A stretch of DNA of 64,000 nt from Echinometra lucunter (taxonomy: Eukaryota; Echinodermata; Echinoidea; Camarodonta; Echinometridae), in assembly GCA_029962745.1 (NCBI GenBank), contig CM057171.1:372750-436749 (forward strand), written 5' to 3'. The translations under genes were made by a program, and so were the position numbers. Positions 1 through 11,960 of this stretch are shown here, piece by piece (the first letter of the stretch is position 1; each line of letters begins with the position of its first letter). Below the pieces are notes generated by a model, which worked only from the letters and a program-made list of their open reading frames with translations, was not told the origin of the DNA and ran no database searches.

Positions 1-2891
1 GATAATGGAGAAAATCTGAACTTTTGTTTACAAAACATATCGAGAGTTGCCCTAAAACTGCCCTTTTGAAGCAACATTGTCAATTTGAGGATTACCATAG
101 AAAGTAAATTGAGACTTTTTTCAAACTTTCGTAACTTTCTCATTTCGTGAAGGAGTTTTTTTTCAAAATTGCTTCTCCCTATCCTCTCCCTCCATTAAAA
201 TGATATTTCCCTTGGGTTTCATTCTCCTTGAAGGATTTATCTCCCGTACATTTACTGCATTGCACTTTTAATTTCGCCTGGAGGGAGAACAGTATACAAA
301 CATTACTTAATCTGGGATAGACGAAATGCAATTTCTTATAATCATAATAATTTCTGACCTTGACCAAACCAAACCCATGCAGTGAGTCAAATAAAAGATT
401 TTCTCGAGTTCCTTCTGCTCCAACTTTTCCTCACATACATCAGTGCTCTAGAGCCCATATCAATGAGATACAGGTTATGAAATAAATCATCAAGTGAGTC
501 TTTCCTATAATTTGATTTTTCTGTCTCAGGAAAATCATCTGAAATTGTTCTTTTTGAAATTTCCAATATATATGTAACTGCGCGTTTTATATTAGGTTTT
601 TGTTTTCCCTTTGTCATGAATGCTTTTCAGTGATAGTTGATCATGTTGATGCAATGCGTGTGTTTCTTGGAAAGTCGAACCCGAATTTTAAAATGAAATC
701 GATCCATCACTCGAGAAAGGATTCCATCCTGAATAAATTGTAATATCCATGTCAAACACCAATTCATCCTTTTCATATATACATTCTAACTTTGCTGCTC
801 ATGAACAAACTATAAAAAAAAAAAAAAAATCTTTTAAAAAATTGTGATGTCAGAAATACATGTAGTATCCGCACAGGAGTAATAAGAAAACGCAGTTTCC
901 ATTGATAAAACAAAATATAAAGAACAGGTAAAGACAGAAAGGAAATATAGGTGAACTTTCATGATGTTCTTATATTGATCAGCCCACATTTTTGACAGTT
1001 TATGATAATAGAGAACATATTTAGCCCCAAAGTCTCTACACATGATCCCTTCCCCTTTCTGTCCAAGTTCAGTGAAGGGTCGTTTGTGCTGAGCAATGCT
1101 CTCATGCGCAAATCACTTTTCTCATACATCGCTAGCTAAAATTGTTATAATTCTACTTTCCCTAATTCAATCACACAGATGTGGGGTCCTATAAAAGTAG
1201 AAGACACCGGCATAAATCTGGAGTGGGGGCTATATTTTCCCGCAATTTCTTCCCTCACACCGCCACGCACAAACTTTTTTTTTTTTTGCGAGCGAGCGAG
1301 CAAAAAATAACCACTTTTTATTTCATCGTCAAAATACACTTTAGACCTATATATTTTGTGAATGGTATATTTGGTCACCACACTATGAAAATAATAATAT
1401 GATATATCTCGCTGGTCCATGTTTGCTGTCTCAAACCACCCGGCTTCTAAAAAAACTAAGAGCGAGCGAAGCGAGTAAGGAGAAACATGATGATAGAGTA
1501 TCATTTTGTCGTCAAAATACACCATAGAAAATATCTGAAACATATTCGGTCACCTTAATAGCATGCCAAATTCGTATGCATGCCTTGCAAAATAATTCTT
1601 TATCTAGATATTATGAGTGAACGCAACGAGCGACCAAAAATATACAAAATACACAAGATGATTTTATAATCTACACCTCTCTGTAAAATTTGAGGATAGT
1701 CGGCCACCATGATATTCAGGCATCTGCTAAAGCATGTAATAAGAGTGACGTCTGATTGAAAACAGTCTCTAGATTTTATGAGCGACAAATGTAGTTAGTC
1801 CCTTTCTGTGATTTTAACGTACAATAATTAATCGGCATATTCTGTTCTCACAGAGCGTATGGTAAGAATAGTCTAATCATGCTAATAGTCACAAGCCGTT
1901 ATCTCCTAAAAATTCATCTATAATTTTAGGTTAACTTGCCGCTCAAATCCTTGCAGTTGTATAACTAACATTTCATGAAAAGAAAAATAGCGTAAACAAT
2001 TGACAGAGAGACAAGAAGCAAACGTATTTCCTTTCTCAAGTTTAGTAAGTTAACCGGCATGGGTTCACCCTAGAAGTTTCACTATTTCAATAAAAGGAGA
2101 TGAATTTGAACAGCATTTTAAAAAAGAAACGAGCAAAATCGGTCAGAGAATAAGAAAATTACACCCATTTCCATTTTCTAGTAAATTACTCTCGGCTCTG
2201 CAAATTGGCAACACTGATGACATCATGTGTGAGCAGGTCTCCATTCACTTGGTACATGAAATTTCACACTTTCTCAATTTTCTTGGAAGTTACACATTTT
2301 CTTACCCCATAGTCAAAGTAAAAAGCAATTATTCTGAACATAACCCCCATAATGAATGTTCATTCTGAACATTCATTACGGGGTTAGAAAATGTGTAACT
2401 TCCAAGAAAATTTAGAAAATGTGAAAGAGTTCTTATTCGAAAATGTAAATAAGTGTAATTTTTTATTCTTTGACTGATTTTGCGCATTTCTTTTTTAAAA
2501 TGCTGTACAAATTTATCTCCTTTTATTGAAACAGTGAAACTTCTAGGGTGGACTTACCCTTCCCTTCAAGCTGTGAGCCAGTGAGTGAGCAAGCTGTCCG
2601 GTTTTTTCCTTTATTTTCATTCCTCTTTTCCTTTTCGCTTTCTATCTCTTTTACAATGTTATTTCTTCTTTGAAAAGTGGGGGTATATTTTTACACGCCA
2701 TCCTCCCGTCTCGAAAAAATGGAATTTATTCCATAAGATCTTTTCTTGAAAAGTTGGGTTTCATTGTCCAAAAAAACACACTGTATAGACCCTATACGAA
2801 GATAATTTATTTGTAATTTTTCATCTTTTATACTTGGAATTGAGAGAGTTAAACCGATGAAAAAATTATGACAATTGAAAAGGACCCTCAC
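1..2891 (-). other. Intron of TRIM-like gene D, repeat-derived
   Basis: This stretch lies 3' of the gene D RING/B-box exon on the minus strand, so it is the left part of that gene's first intron. No coding exon is visible. It closely matches 31770-34470, the same intron in gene B. Sequence from 1 to about 260 matches one arm of the inverted repeat at 31427-31968, so its partner arm probably lies left of position 1. Around 1207-1330, 1460 and 1615 are modules with the GAGCGAGCGAAGCGAGC core followed by CAAAAATAACCAC, which recur in MITEs at 47.9, 59.0 and 61.0 kb. A TTAA-type MITE derivative occupies 2063-2568. Confidence 0.6.
2063..2568. mobile_element. Degraded MITE with long inverted arms, homologue of the TTAA element at 33771
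   Basis: The left arm (about 2063-2180, containing CCCTAGAAGTTTCAC) is the reverse complement of the right arm (about 2430-2560, containing GTGAAACTTCTAGGG). The intact paralogue at 33771-34150 has TTAA duplications and AGGGAAAG termini. Here the left terminus is lost, and the right terminus reads CTTCCCTTCAAG in place of CTTTCCCTTTAAG. The core (2182-2304) is in the opposite orientation to that of the paralogue. A further hairpin around 2265-2440 (TTGGAAGTTACACATTTTCT and its inverse) is present only here. Confidence 0.65.
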
Positions 2892-3524
2892 CTCAGCCTG
2901 TAATTCCATCTCGAAGTCTTCATGAGATTTTATCTTGTGATCACGATGTCTGAGGATCACACACTTAAAACAGGCGTGCTTCTTACATCCCTCGCAGAAT
3001 ATATCTTTGTTCTCTTGTTTATGGATGGAGCACTTCTCAGAGTGATGACCAATGCTGACATTCCCTTCGATGATATCCTCCATGGATACGATCTCATGAC
3101 CCTCAAAGCATGTAAGATAATGATGACAATCCAGGCATTTATCACATATGTAGTTATTACAGGTTCTGCAGAATGAGACGGCATCTTGGTGAAGTTTACA
3201 AGCAGTGCATTTTGGACGCTTCTCAAGGACCGCATTAACTCCACCACACTTGGCGTGGTAATCGTCTACGAGTTCATTGACCATCAGATTGGTGGGGAGA
3301 TCACCGACACGGTTCGGGGAGAACTTCGTGATCTTCCTGCAGAGCGGACAAACCATGTGATCAAGATCCTGGTGTGACAGGTCATATTTCTTGAGACACT
3401 TCCTACAGAAGGTGTGTTGGCATGAAGTCAGTAGGGTTGGCTCATCGAAGATATCAAGACAAAGTGGACATGTCAGGTTCTGTTCATAGCTTGGAGCTGT
3501 CTCTTCTCCACTCTTCTCAGCCAT
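2892..3524 (-). CDS. TRIM-like gene D, exon 1: RING + two B-boxes
   Basis: This is a 211-codon first coding exon of a TRIM-type protein, a probable RING E3 ubiquitin ligase. Seen directly: a C3HC4 RING with ligands C19, C22, C35, H37, C40, C43, C59 and C62; a B-box 1 at about 106-143 (CTAC..CRTC..CDKC..H); and a B-box 2 at about 165-201 (CSIH..C..C..C..C..H..H). The ATG at 3524 is chosen because the upstream in-frame codon is TTG and all paralogues keep MAEK. The exon ends ...LQAE in phase 0 at a GTGAGG donor (2891). The coiled-coil/propeller exon should lie left of position 1. All zinc ligands are present and there is no stop, so the exon looks functional. Closest relative by eye is gene B exon 1, with variation in the B-box 1 loop. 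Confidence 0.88.
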
Positions 3525-3570
3525 TGATACAGTCAAGTTACCGATTTCTTGCCAGTTATAAACAACAGTA

Positions 3571-3970
3571 CCTGCTCAAATTAAAATGCGTTTTACTTTC
3601 CTCATACCTGGTAGAAGTCAGTTGATGAAGCTGAAAACTTTGTAATCTGCTGTCTTGAAAACGAACCTCAGTTAGTGTAAGGCAGCTGTCTCAACTGTTC
3701 TGTAATGCCTCTTTTCGTTGAAAATGTGCTTTACTGTATTGAATGCTTCGAAGAGCACTGTATTTCAACTGCTCATCCTGTAAATTTGAAGTGGTCAAAT
3801 ATCAAGCTTGGGTTTGAGCGTATACGTCGATATATTAGGCATTGATTGTGTTGTGAGACAGACCATGAATTGAAGTGGGTTTTCCCCACGTACCTTTGAC
3901 CTCAAAGACGAGAATGATATTGTCGTGTGATTGTATACAGAGGGCGATATACACATTCATGTAGTTCTCA
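3571..3970 (-). promoter_or_regulatory. Possible 5' UTR exons of gene D
   Basis: The region just upstream of the ATG is conserved in genes B and C. On the minus strand there is an acceptor-like TTTGAGCAG ending at 3572, so the coding exon may start at 3571. There is a small candidate exon 3608-3653 ending at a strong donor (CAG|GTATGAG), and a further candidate exon beginning at or above 3970 and ending at 3894 (CAAAG|GTACGT). The last donor is identical in all three copies. No clear TATA box was seen. These are inferences from splice consensus and conservation; transcript data would decide. Confidence 0.3.
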
Positions 3971-4029
3971 ACTTCGATAGCATAATAGGTCCCAGATTCT
4001 CTTTGAATATTCGCACATAATACATGTTA

Positions 4030-4400
4030 ATTGATATTTATGTAAAATAAAAGAGAGAAAACGAAAGAAAAGTAGAAGGGTAGCAAAGGAGAAAAAGAAG
4101 AGAGGGGAAGAGGAAGAGGGGCATGATACATGTTGATCAATTTGTTGAGAGTCATTTCACATACAGGGAGAAAAGAAGAGGGGTAACAAAAAAAAAAAAA
4201 AAAGAGAAATAAGAGCAAGAGGAAGGGGAGGAGAAGCATACAATATAGATATACATCCTTTCAGAGTCATGGAAAATATAGACATAGAGAGAAAAGGATA
4301 GGGTAATACAATAAGAGAGAGGAATAGAAGAAGGTGAAACAGAAAAAGCAGATGGATCATAATTGGTCGTGTTATGCATAGAGAGGGCGATCGTCCTCAC
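4030..4400. repeat. Purine-rich (GA) minisatellite block
   Basis: Plus-strand purine-rich sequence (AGAGAGAAA, GAAGAGGGG) is interspersed with spacers such as ATGATACATGTTGATCAAT. It is part of the same array family as 8030-9180 and 35640-37270, and lies directly upstream of gene D. Open frames across it are low-complexity artefacts. Confidence 0.8.
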
Positions 4401-4440
4401 GTACGTGGTATAGATCTCAGATCCTCTTCATGATTACCTA

Positions 4441-5290
4441 ATTAATGTCTCTCGTGGATAGTATGAACGCAACGATATAACGTAGATATGGACAGAAATA
4501 TGTCTTGAAACGTGATGACAAAGGGGAAGCATGTCACCCCAGTAGCACTGACGATAACACAGCAATATATAACTGTTCGTAACGACAATATAGAAGCAAA
4601 AAGAAAAAACAAAAACAAAAACAAAGCAAAAACAAAAACACATTAAGCATGACTGATACAGAAATAATTCATCGGAATATGAAAATAAAGGCTATAATGA
4701 AGTATGTCATAACAAAAACAAAATTAAGATGATTGATATGAATACTATGTCATTGCAATGTCATTGTTATTTTCTTGGCGTTGATATAGAGTAATGAAAA
4801 TTTTGATATACTTTGTGATTGACAGTTTACCTTTCATACACTGGAGGTATGACCCTCCCCCCCCCCCCCCCCCCCATCCCGACTACACCTTTTTGCCAGA
4901 GTCTGGTAGCCTTGCTATTCGGGGAATTACGTGTAAACTCAGACATAATGTCAGCTTTTGCTTGTTGATATAATATACAAATTAAAAACCATAAGGGTCT
5001 GTTGTTTATTTATTTTATATCAACAAGTAGAAGCTGACATTGTGTCTATGTTTTATTGAGAAAGAAACTAATCAGAATCTGTGTTTATTTATTTGTTGAT
5101 TTGTTTATTATTCTTTTCTTTCATTTTTTTCTCAGGTTAGACAGAGCATCCCCACATGCCACAGTCTGACAGCCTTAATACATACATAAGATCATGGACA
5201 AACTTGAGCTGATGTCAAATTTTGTTGATATATAAACTAATAAAATCAATTCTTTGTTTGTTGATTTGTTTATTATTGTTTTGTTTACTT
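4441..5290 (+). pseudogene. Degenerate copies of a short exon and a hairpin
   Basis: This sequence has no counterpart between the gene B and gene C copies, so it is an insertion here or a deletion there. Two degenerate relatives of the exon at 5297 are visible: about 5137-5215 (GTTAGACAGAGCATCCCC..CAGTCTGACAGCC, preceded by TTTTCTCAG, with an early in-frame stop) and a weaker one at about 4885-4920 (AGTCTGGTAGCCTTGCTATTC). A hairpin at about 4944-5046 pairs AATGTCAGCTTTTGCTTGTT with AACAAGTAGAAGCTGACATT. A run of C lies at 4857-4875. Confidence 0.3.
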
Positions 5291-5296
5291 TTCCAG

Positions 5297-5458
5297 GTTA
5301 AGACAGAACATTCCATCGTGTCATGGTCCGACAGCATTGCTATCCATATTAAAATGGACCGATTCAGATATGATGTCGGCTATTACGCAGTGGGTGAAGA
5401 GACGGAAAAAGGAAACCTTGTTGTAAACGTAGGCGTGCCTTTGAAATTTGAACATTGA
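5297..5458 (+). CDS. Candidate terminal coding exon, plus strand, unknown protein
   Basis: A pyrimidine-rich acceptor (TTTACTTTTCCAG, AG at 5295-5296) is followed by 53 in-frame codons and TGA at 5456-5458. The peptide begins VKTEHSIVSWSDSIAIHIKM and ends in VPLKFEH. Its composition is protein-like, with no low complexity. Downstream, AATAAA followed directly by a run of A (about 5721-5738) could be a polyadenylation site or the tail of a retrocopy. No upstream coding exon is identifiable, and the family is not recognised. It may be a stranded exon from another gene carried in with the extra block 4441-8020. Confidence 0.3.
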   Translation, partial: VKTEHSIVSWSDSIAIHIKMDRFRYDVGYYAVGEETEKGNLVVNVGVPLKFEH

Positions 5459-5459
5459 A

Positions 5460-6439
5460 TGGACATAATCTAATTCAGTATTCTAAATTATTTTCATCAA
5501 GGTTGTTGTTTCAAGGCAGGATTCCTTGTTACTGTTAAAGTATAACAGAGTTTCTCAATTAAGGCTTGTTCACATATTATGCTATAGTAAACCACAAGAG
5601 AAATGGAGGGGGGGGGGGGGGGGTTAAGTGCACTGGGCCTCTTATTTATGGATCTTATGACACACAGTTATGAACACGCATGTGTATTAGCTCTGTTGTG
5701 TCAGTTATTCTCACTTAAATCAATAAAAAAAAAAAAAAGAAAACAACCCTGTCTTTGTAAGACTATGGATATTATTGATGCCAGTTTTAGATAAATGTCT
5801 GAATGGTGTCTGATTCTTCCATGAAAACTCAAGAATTTGTGTCTTTAACACATACTAATGACCATCATGTGTGGAACTGTATGACCCAATTTACATAAAA
5901 GGTTCTAGTTTAACCGTGGTCTACATACACCTCCGCTAATGACTAAAATAGGCAAAAATAAGTGTAAATAAGCGTATAACTTAATAAGTGCATTGCTGAC
6001 CTCCCCCCCCCCCCCTTCCCCATGGGACAAGATCAGAGTACAAAGTACGCTTATAGAGGTCTAAACCATAATTTGAATATCAACTCTTATGTAAATTCAG
6101 GCCTATGTATCCAGTAATTTTCATTAACCATACTAACATCTTTTATGTCTTTGATGAGGTATTGTGGAGAAAACTGGGCTATATAAAGCTCGGTGGCTAT
6201 CATAATCAAATATCAAGTCTATACCTCTTCTCAATAATAACATATAATATATAATATAATAATAATAATAATAATAGAGCATACTTATTAAGCGCATAAT
6301 AACTGGAGTAGTTCTCTATGCGCTTTACAATAATTGGTGCAAAAGTGCATAAGACAAAATATGAATATCATAGCAAATGCAGGACCCGCAAGGGAAGATC
6401 AGCTGATAATTCTGAAGTGGCTACCCTGGGTAAATAAGG

Positions 6440-6477
<38 letters not shown>

Positions 6478-8029
6478 TATTATTATTATTATTATTATTA
6501 TTATCATCATCATTATTATTATTATTACCTCTTTTAAAACATTGAAGTTATCATGCATTGTAGTCACATACTCATATTTTGCCTTAAATATTATGAAGCC
6601 ATAGTTATCCTAATAAGAAAACTGAAATAACTGATTGATAGATTATTTTTGCAAAATATCTGAAGTTGATCATTTGTTAATCATTGTCAAACTTTTTAAG
6701 TGTCATATAACATTGCTGCCTGAACATGCTTTTAAAATCTATTATGTATCTCGATCTACCATGTTTTCTTGACAATGGAAATTTCTTCTTTGTATAGAGA
6801 AGGAAAGAAACATGTTTTGAAATCTAAAAAATCTGAAATCTGAAAATTGTTTATAATTATACATTTGATTATATGTCATCAGATTTGATAGCGGTTTTAC
6901 TAATGAGATGCCAAAATATATATACATGTGTTGCTTTAGTTCACTGAACTTGTTAATTGACACTGTAAAAAAAGTGTAATTATGCAAATTTGTTATGAAA
7001 CCAGACAAACAGGAAAACAAACAGGAGTGAAATCATGTAATCAGCTGTTGTTTTTTTTTTCATTCCATTCATTTCTTTCATTTATTTGTGATCAATCCTT
7101 GATACAGCTCAGATTTCCTGACTATTTGAAACATTAGCATATAATTATTGTCAGGTCTGTTTGACCATGCAGTTATTAAGACATATAATTAACTGAAAAA
7201 AAAGCTGTGACTTTGTTTTGAGGAAATTAAATTCAAAGACTGCATGCTCGCTTTTGACATGAAAACTAGGTTATGCTATGCAAAATGTTTACAATTGACA
7301 TAAACATAATACAAAGGTCACTCCTGTGACATGAACAAAAATCATGGAGATATTGTTTGTTTAATAGCAAACATGGTATACTTTGTCCACATGAATTGGT
7401 GTGTGGAATGAGATTTGTTTACTTTGACGTCTTAATAAGCCCCCGGTCTAACATTTTACTCAAAAGACTGATTATCAGCAAAACGGGTTACAATTTCCAA
7501 AGTATGGCCCAATAATTATATCAAAGTATTACAGCTTCCAATTCATTATCTGTACACAACACTAGTGTATGTTCATACATAACTATATCAATATTGATTT
7601 TTTGTTGTTGGAACAAGAACATGATTATATTGTATTCATATTTCTGATTCTTTATTTTTAATTCAGTAAAAACATGTTTATCACTTGGCGATTTTCAGTG
7701 GTGATATTTCAATAATAAACCACATCCTTTTAATCCATCCATTTGTTTGACCTTTTTTCACCTTTTATTCTTTTTATTCGATAATAGTCCTTTTGATCAT
7801 AATTGGTTCAGTGTTGTTCACTGTAATTCATTTTCATCTTTAGAAACGATGCACATTGCACTCAATAAAGCATGGTGTATAAGTGCAAACCTAGTAAATC
7901 CATAGTTGAAATGACATTAATATTTACTATGTTTACATGTACTGTAATAGAGATTATGATATAGATAAATTATGCTTAGCTATAACAAAACTAAAAAGAT
8001 TTTGTTGAAGAAACTTCGATGGTAAAAGT
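5460..8029. repeat. Gene-free AT-rich interval with microsatellites
   Basis: No supported gene. Visible features are a G run at 5609-5622, a C run near 6003-6015, (AAT)n near 6255-6275 and a (TTA)n array at 6440-6530. The rest is AT-rich sequence without recognisable structure. The interval is absent between genes B and C at the corresponding position. Confidence 0.5.
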
Positions 8030-8033
8030 GAGT

Positions 8034-8064
<31 letters not shown>

Positions 8065-9180
8065 TAACCAAAAACGAGAAAATAGAAGAAAGACGAAGAG
8101 GAGGAAAAGAATATACATGTTGATACATTCATTGAGAGTTATTCAAAAGAAGAAGAGAGAGAGGGAGAGGGATAACAAAAGAGAGATATGAAATAAAGAA
8201 GAGGTGAAAGAGAGCCACATAATACATAATTATAATGATGATAGATTCATTGCGAGTCATGTAAAGTAAGAGAGAGCAGAAGAGGGGTAACAAGGGAGAA
8301 AAGAAGAAAGGGAGAGGGGTAAGAAAAGAGAGAATTAGAAGAGGAAGAGGAGGAGAGCATAATCCATTTTACATTCATTGAGAGTCAAGTAAACTTAAGA
8401 GAGAAAAGAAGAGATCAAAAGGAGAAGGGTAACCAAAAGAGAGAAATAGAAGAAAGACGAAGAGGTGAAAAAGAATATGCATATTCATACATTCATTAAG
8501 AGTGTAAAACAAGAAGAGAGAAAGGGAGAGGGGTAACAAAAGAGCGAAATGGAAGAGAGAGAGGAAGAGGAGGGGAGCATAATACATTTGGATACTTTCA
8601 TTGAGAGTGTAAAACAAGTAGAGAGAAAGGGAGAGGGGTAACAAAAGAGAGAAATGGAATAAAGACGAAGAGGAGGAAAAGAACATACATGTTGATACAT
8701 TCATTGAGAGTTATTCAAAACAAGAAGAGAGAAAGGGAGAGGGATTAAAAAAAGAGAGAAACGGAATAAAGACGAAGAGGAAGAAAAGAACATACATGTT
8801 GATACATTCATTGAGAGTTATTCAAAACAAGAAGAGAGAAAGGGAGAGGGATAAAAAAAGAAAAGGAAAAAAGGGAGAGGGGTAAGACAAGAGAGAAATA
8901 GAAGTATAGAAGAGAAGCATAATACGTGTAATGTTGATATATTCATTGCGAGCCATGTAAAGTAAGAGAGAGAACAGGATGAGGGGTAACAAGGGAGAAA
9001 AGAAGAAAGGGAGAGGGGTAACAAAGAGAGAAATAGAAGAGGAAGAGCAAGAGAGCATAATTGCATGTTGATATATTCATTGAGAGTCAAGTAAACTAAA
9101 GAGAGAAAAGAAGAGATGAAAAAGGAGAGGGGTAACATGAGAGAGAAACATTAGTGAAGGAGAGGGAGCATAATACATGT
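8030..9180. repeat. Purine-rich minisatellite array upstream of gene D
   Basis: Imperfect units of roughly 70-150 bp alternate purine tracts (AGAGAGAAAGGGAGAGGGG, GACGAAGAGGAGGAAAAGAA) with a spacer core CATGTTGATACATTCATTGA. Strand asymmetry is almost complete: purines on plus, pyrimidines on minus. The array is homologous to 36060-37270. Such mirror-like purine tracts can form triplex DNA, which is an inference. Confidence 0.85.
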
Positions 9181-9189
9181 TGATACATT

Positions 9190-10380
9190 GATTGAAAGTC
9201 ATATAAATTCAATAACCTCAAAGATAATGTTAGGAGTTTGTAGCCAGTGAAAACAGGCCTTGTAGGTTTATAAAGTGTACCATGTTTGTTGTGAGGAAAG
9301 GTGGAGTTTTAGGCAAAGGTAGAAATAATACCTGAACTTTCCCTTTTCATTTATGTTCATTTTGAAGGATATGAAAGAAAAAATGTGCCCTGGAAAGGCT
9401 TGCTCTTCTGATACATTCATATTGAAAATTTGATGACAAAAAATAATAACTAAAAAATTTCAAACAAATTTAATCACAAGGCTAGTGAAGTTAATTGATT
9501 TCATGAAAGTCTTTGTGATTATGGTGAAAGTTGCTATCATCTGATCATTTGGAGACAAAGACGTCGGTCATGCACTCCCATCCTGTCAAAATAGTGGCGG
9601 TTACAGCACCCGTGACTCTATATGCCAATACCCAACAAAGTTATAAGTGATAATTTTTGCTTGTTTGCTCTTCTCTATATTGTCTTCTTTAATTCAAATA
9701 TTCTATGTAATATTTCCCGCTGTCACTCATTCTCTCTCTCGTTTATTTTCCTCCCGTCATCTCTCAACTCGCAGACAAAGCCATTCTTTTCTCCGCGTTC
9801 AGTTTCAATAGACATCACAAACGCTTCTGTTTTTATTGAAATCTATCAGTCTTTATTTTTCCTTATCAGCCCTTGTAAACATCATGTGACATTCAGAACT
9901 TTCTTAACGTTTTGAAAATTTTGAAAATTCATAACATTTCTGAAAAGTAACCTTAAAAACCCACCCCCAACTAACAACTCCAAACAAAAACAAAACAGAG
10001 AAACCAAAAACAACAAATATGACTAAACAAAACAAAATTCCACAGTTTTTTCCGGAGTCTTCTTTATACAAGCAAGCAAGCAAGCATGCAAGCAAGCAAG
10101 CAAGCCCCCCCCCCCCCCCATCCCCGGGCGTCTTTATTTCTTTACTGCCTTTTCTACTTCTAAATTCCAAGGGTTACAAAAACTCGTGTATGTGTGTGGG
10201 GAGGGGAGGGATTCCCTGTCCCCCCCACCTTCCCGACGTCCGCTCATGTTTATGTCTAGCTGTTCTTTTACTTCATGAATTGATCACAAGGATAAATGCG
10301 ATTAAGTATAAAATCTATAGAATGTACAGTGGAAGGAATATCATATACATACAGCTGGTTCCCCCTTTAAAAGAATACAG
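9190..10380. repeat. Duplicated intergenic segment with (AAGC)n
   Basis: This segment is homologous to 37290-38470 by eye, base for base over long stretches, and part of it reappears after the gap at 45923. It contains a tetranucleotide (CAAG/AAGC)n run at 10069-10103 followed by a C run, shorter in the paralogue (38174-38197). No conserved coding frame is seen between the copies. It lies between the 3' end of gene A and the 5' end of gene D. Confidence 0.7.
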
Positions 10381-11393
10381 ACACCCGGTGACTTCCACCG
10401 AAAAATGAATGTCCATTTGCTAACAATCATAAAATTTGCTACATGTCTAGAAGTATTTGAACTACCACGACAAAATTCTCATGAATCAGTGTGAATCAAT
10501 GAGCTTAACAAGCTGTTTAAAAATTTGATTGGCATATCGTTAGGGCTAAACGCATGGAATTTGAGACCAGTCTCATCATTTCTCACCTCAAGTTCTTCAT
10601 ATTTGATTTTTTTTTTTTGGTTGAGAATTTCAATGTACGGCACAAAGATAACTGATAGGCGGTGGACATAAGCCATGTATATTTTCAAGCAATGTTGTAT
10701 ATAGGGTCAGAAATAAGTGAATAAAAGTGTCGTGTCAATGATACCAAGCTGTCATGACCGTTGCACTCTTTTTCTCGCTCAGTGGCAAATAAATGTCAAG
10801 TCTAATGGTTATGTATATACAGTACGTTTAGAGTATTATAATATGCTTCTGGTAATACCTAGTTAATCCGCCAAATTTAGACATGACAGTTTCCTCGCTA
10901 TGACTAGTTTTAGTGATACTATAGTGTTTTTGTGATTCATTGCATTATCACAATGATTATATAATAAGGCATAAAACTTTTACAGCTCTGTACTTACAAG
11001 GAACTGGAAATACATGATATATTTACATACATATAAACACATGATAGACAGATTAATGGACCATGCTGGTCAATTTGATGATATAAGAAGAAAGCTTTCT
11101 TTTACGTGGCATTGCGAGAGTCAGTATGTGCATGTACTTCTAACATAGACATAAAATATACAGAGCAAAGAATAATTTACATGTTTCTATATCATGTATA
11201 TACATTATGTTTAGGGTATGATAATGTGCTTCTATACCAGCCTAAGTTAAACTATTAATCCGGCAAATTTAGACATGACAGTTTGCTCGCTTTGCCTAGT
11301 TTTTAATTCATGGCATAAACACAATGAACAATGACGATACAATAAGTCATAGAACGTTTCAAGAGTGTATTTATCAGGAAAGGAATATACATA

Positions 11394-11628
11394 CACTCTT
11401 AAAACAAATCAGTTAAAAATGACTAGATGAAAGGGTCAGCTGGGTGCAACTATAATACTAGTCACTTTTTTTTTCCTATATTTTATTCATTTGTGAATAT
11501 TTTCTAGGCGTATTTTGACTAGAACTCAGTCATTTCTGACTAGAACATAGTAACTTTTGTGACTAGATAATAATAATTGCACCCAGCTGACCCATAATCT
11601 AGTCATTTTAACTATTTTGTTTAGAGTG
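11394..11628. mobile_element. MITE, about 235 bp, TA target duplication
   Basis: Terminal inverted repeats start CACTCTTAAAACAAA and end TTTGTTTAGAGTG, flanked by TA. Deeper arms also pair: GGGTCAGCTGGGTGCAA against TTGCACCCAGCTGACCC. Homologous copies at 39463-39697 and 47091-47324 sit at the same paralogous site, so the insertion predates the segmental duplications. TA target and TIRs suggest a Tc1/mariner-like non-autonomous element (inference). Confidence 0.75.
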
Positions 11629-11788
11629 TATGTACATATACATAAACACATCATGACAGACAGATTCATGGACCGTGCTGGTCATCTCTTTACCTGGCAT
11701 TAGAGAGTCGGTATATATACTTCTATCATAATACTGGAGGGGGGGGGGATCTTCTTCTCTTTTTCTTGATGAGTACAGTCCACCATCT

Positions 11789-11960
11789 GGGGCCCGTTGC
11801 ATAAAACTTTTGCCAGACCTTTTTTCTGGCAAAAAAAAATCTGGCAAATTTTTATGTAATGGAACACTATGGCAATTTTTTTTTTTTTTTTTTTTTTTTT
11901 GCCGTAGTTTCCTCAAATTTGCCATAAAAAACTCTGGCAAAAGTTTTATGCAACGGGCCC
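11789..11960. mobile_element. MITE, 172 bp, CTG target duplication
   Basis: Near-perfect TIRs (GGGCCCGTTGCATAAAACTT and its complement) are flanked by CTG on both sides (11786-11788, 11961-11963). The paralogous locus at 47486-47488 is an empty site reading ACCATATGGTGTATT, while gene C's flank carries the element at 39864-40026. A 3-bp CWG-type duplication is typical of PIF/Harbinger-like elements (assignment inferred). Confidence 0.75.

Noticed and set aside
2922..3176. An 84-85-aa plus-strand frame seen opposite every RING/B-box exon (also 25837, 34508, 44382)
   Set aside because: An antisense shadow conserved only because the minus-strand exon is conserved; no independent start context or splice evidence.
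6334..6537. Plus-strand frame with long poly-Tyr
   Set aside because: Generated by the (TTA)n microsatellite.
8375..9138. Ser/Leu/Phe-rich minus-strand frames over the purine arrays (also 4027-4400, 35611-37271, 60140-60645)
   Set aside because: Low-complexity pyrimidine-strand translations; repeated in all frames without conserved motifs.
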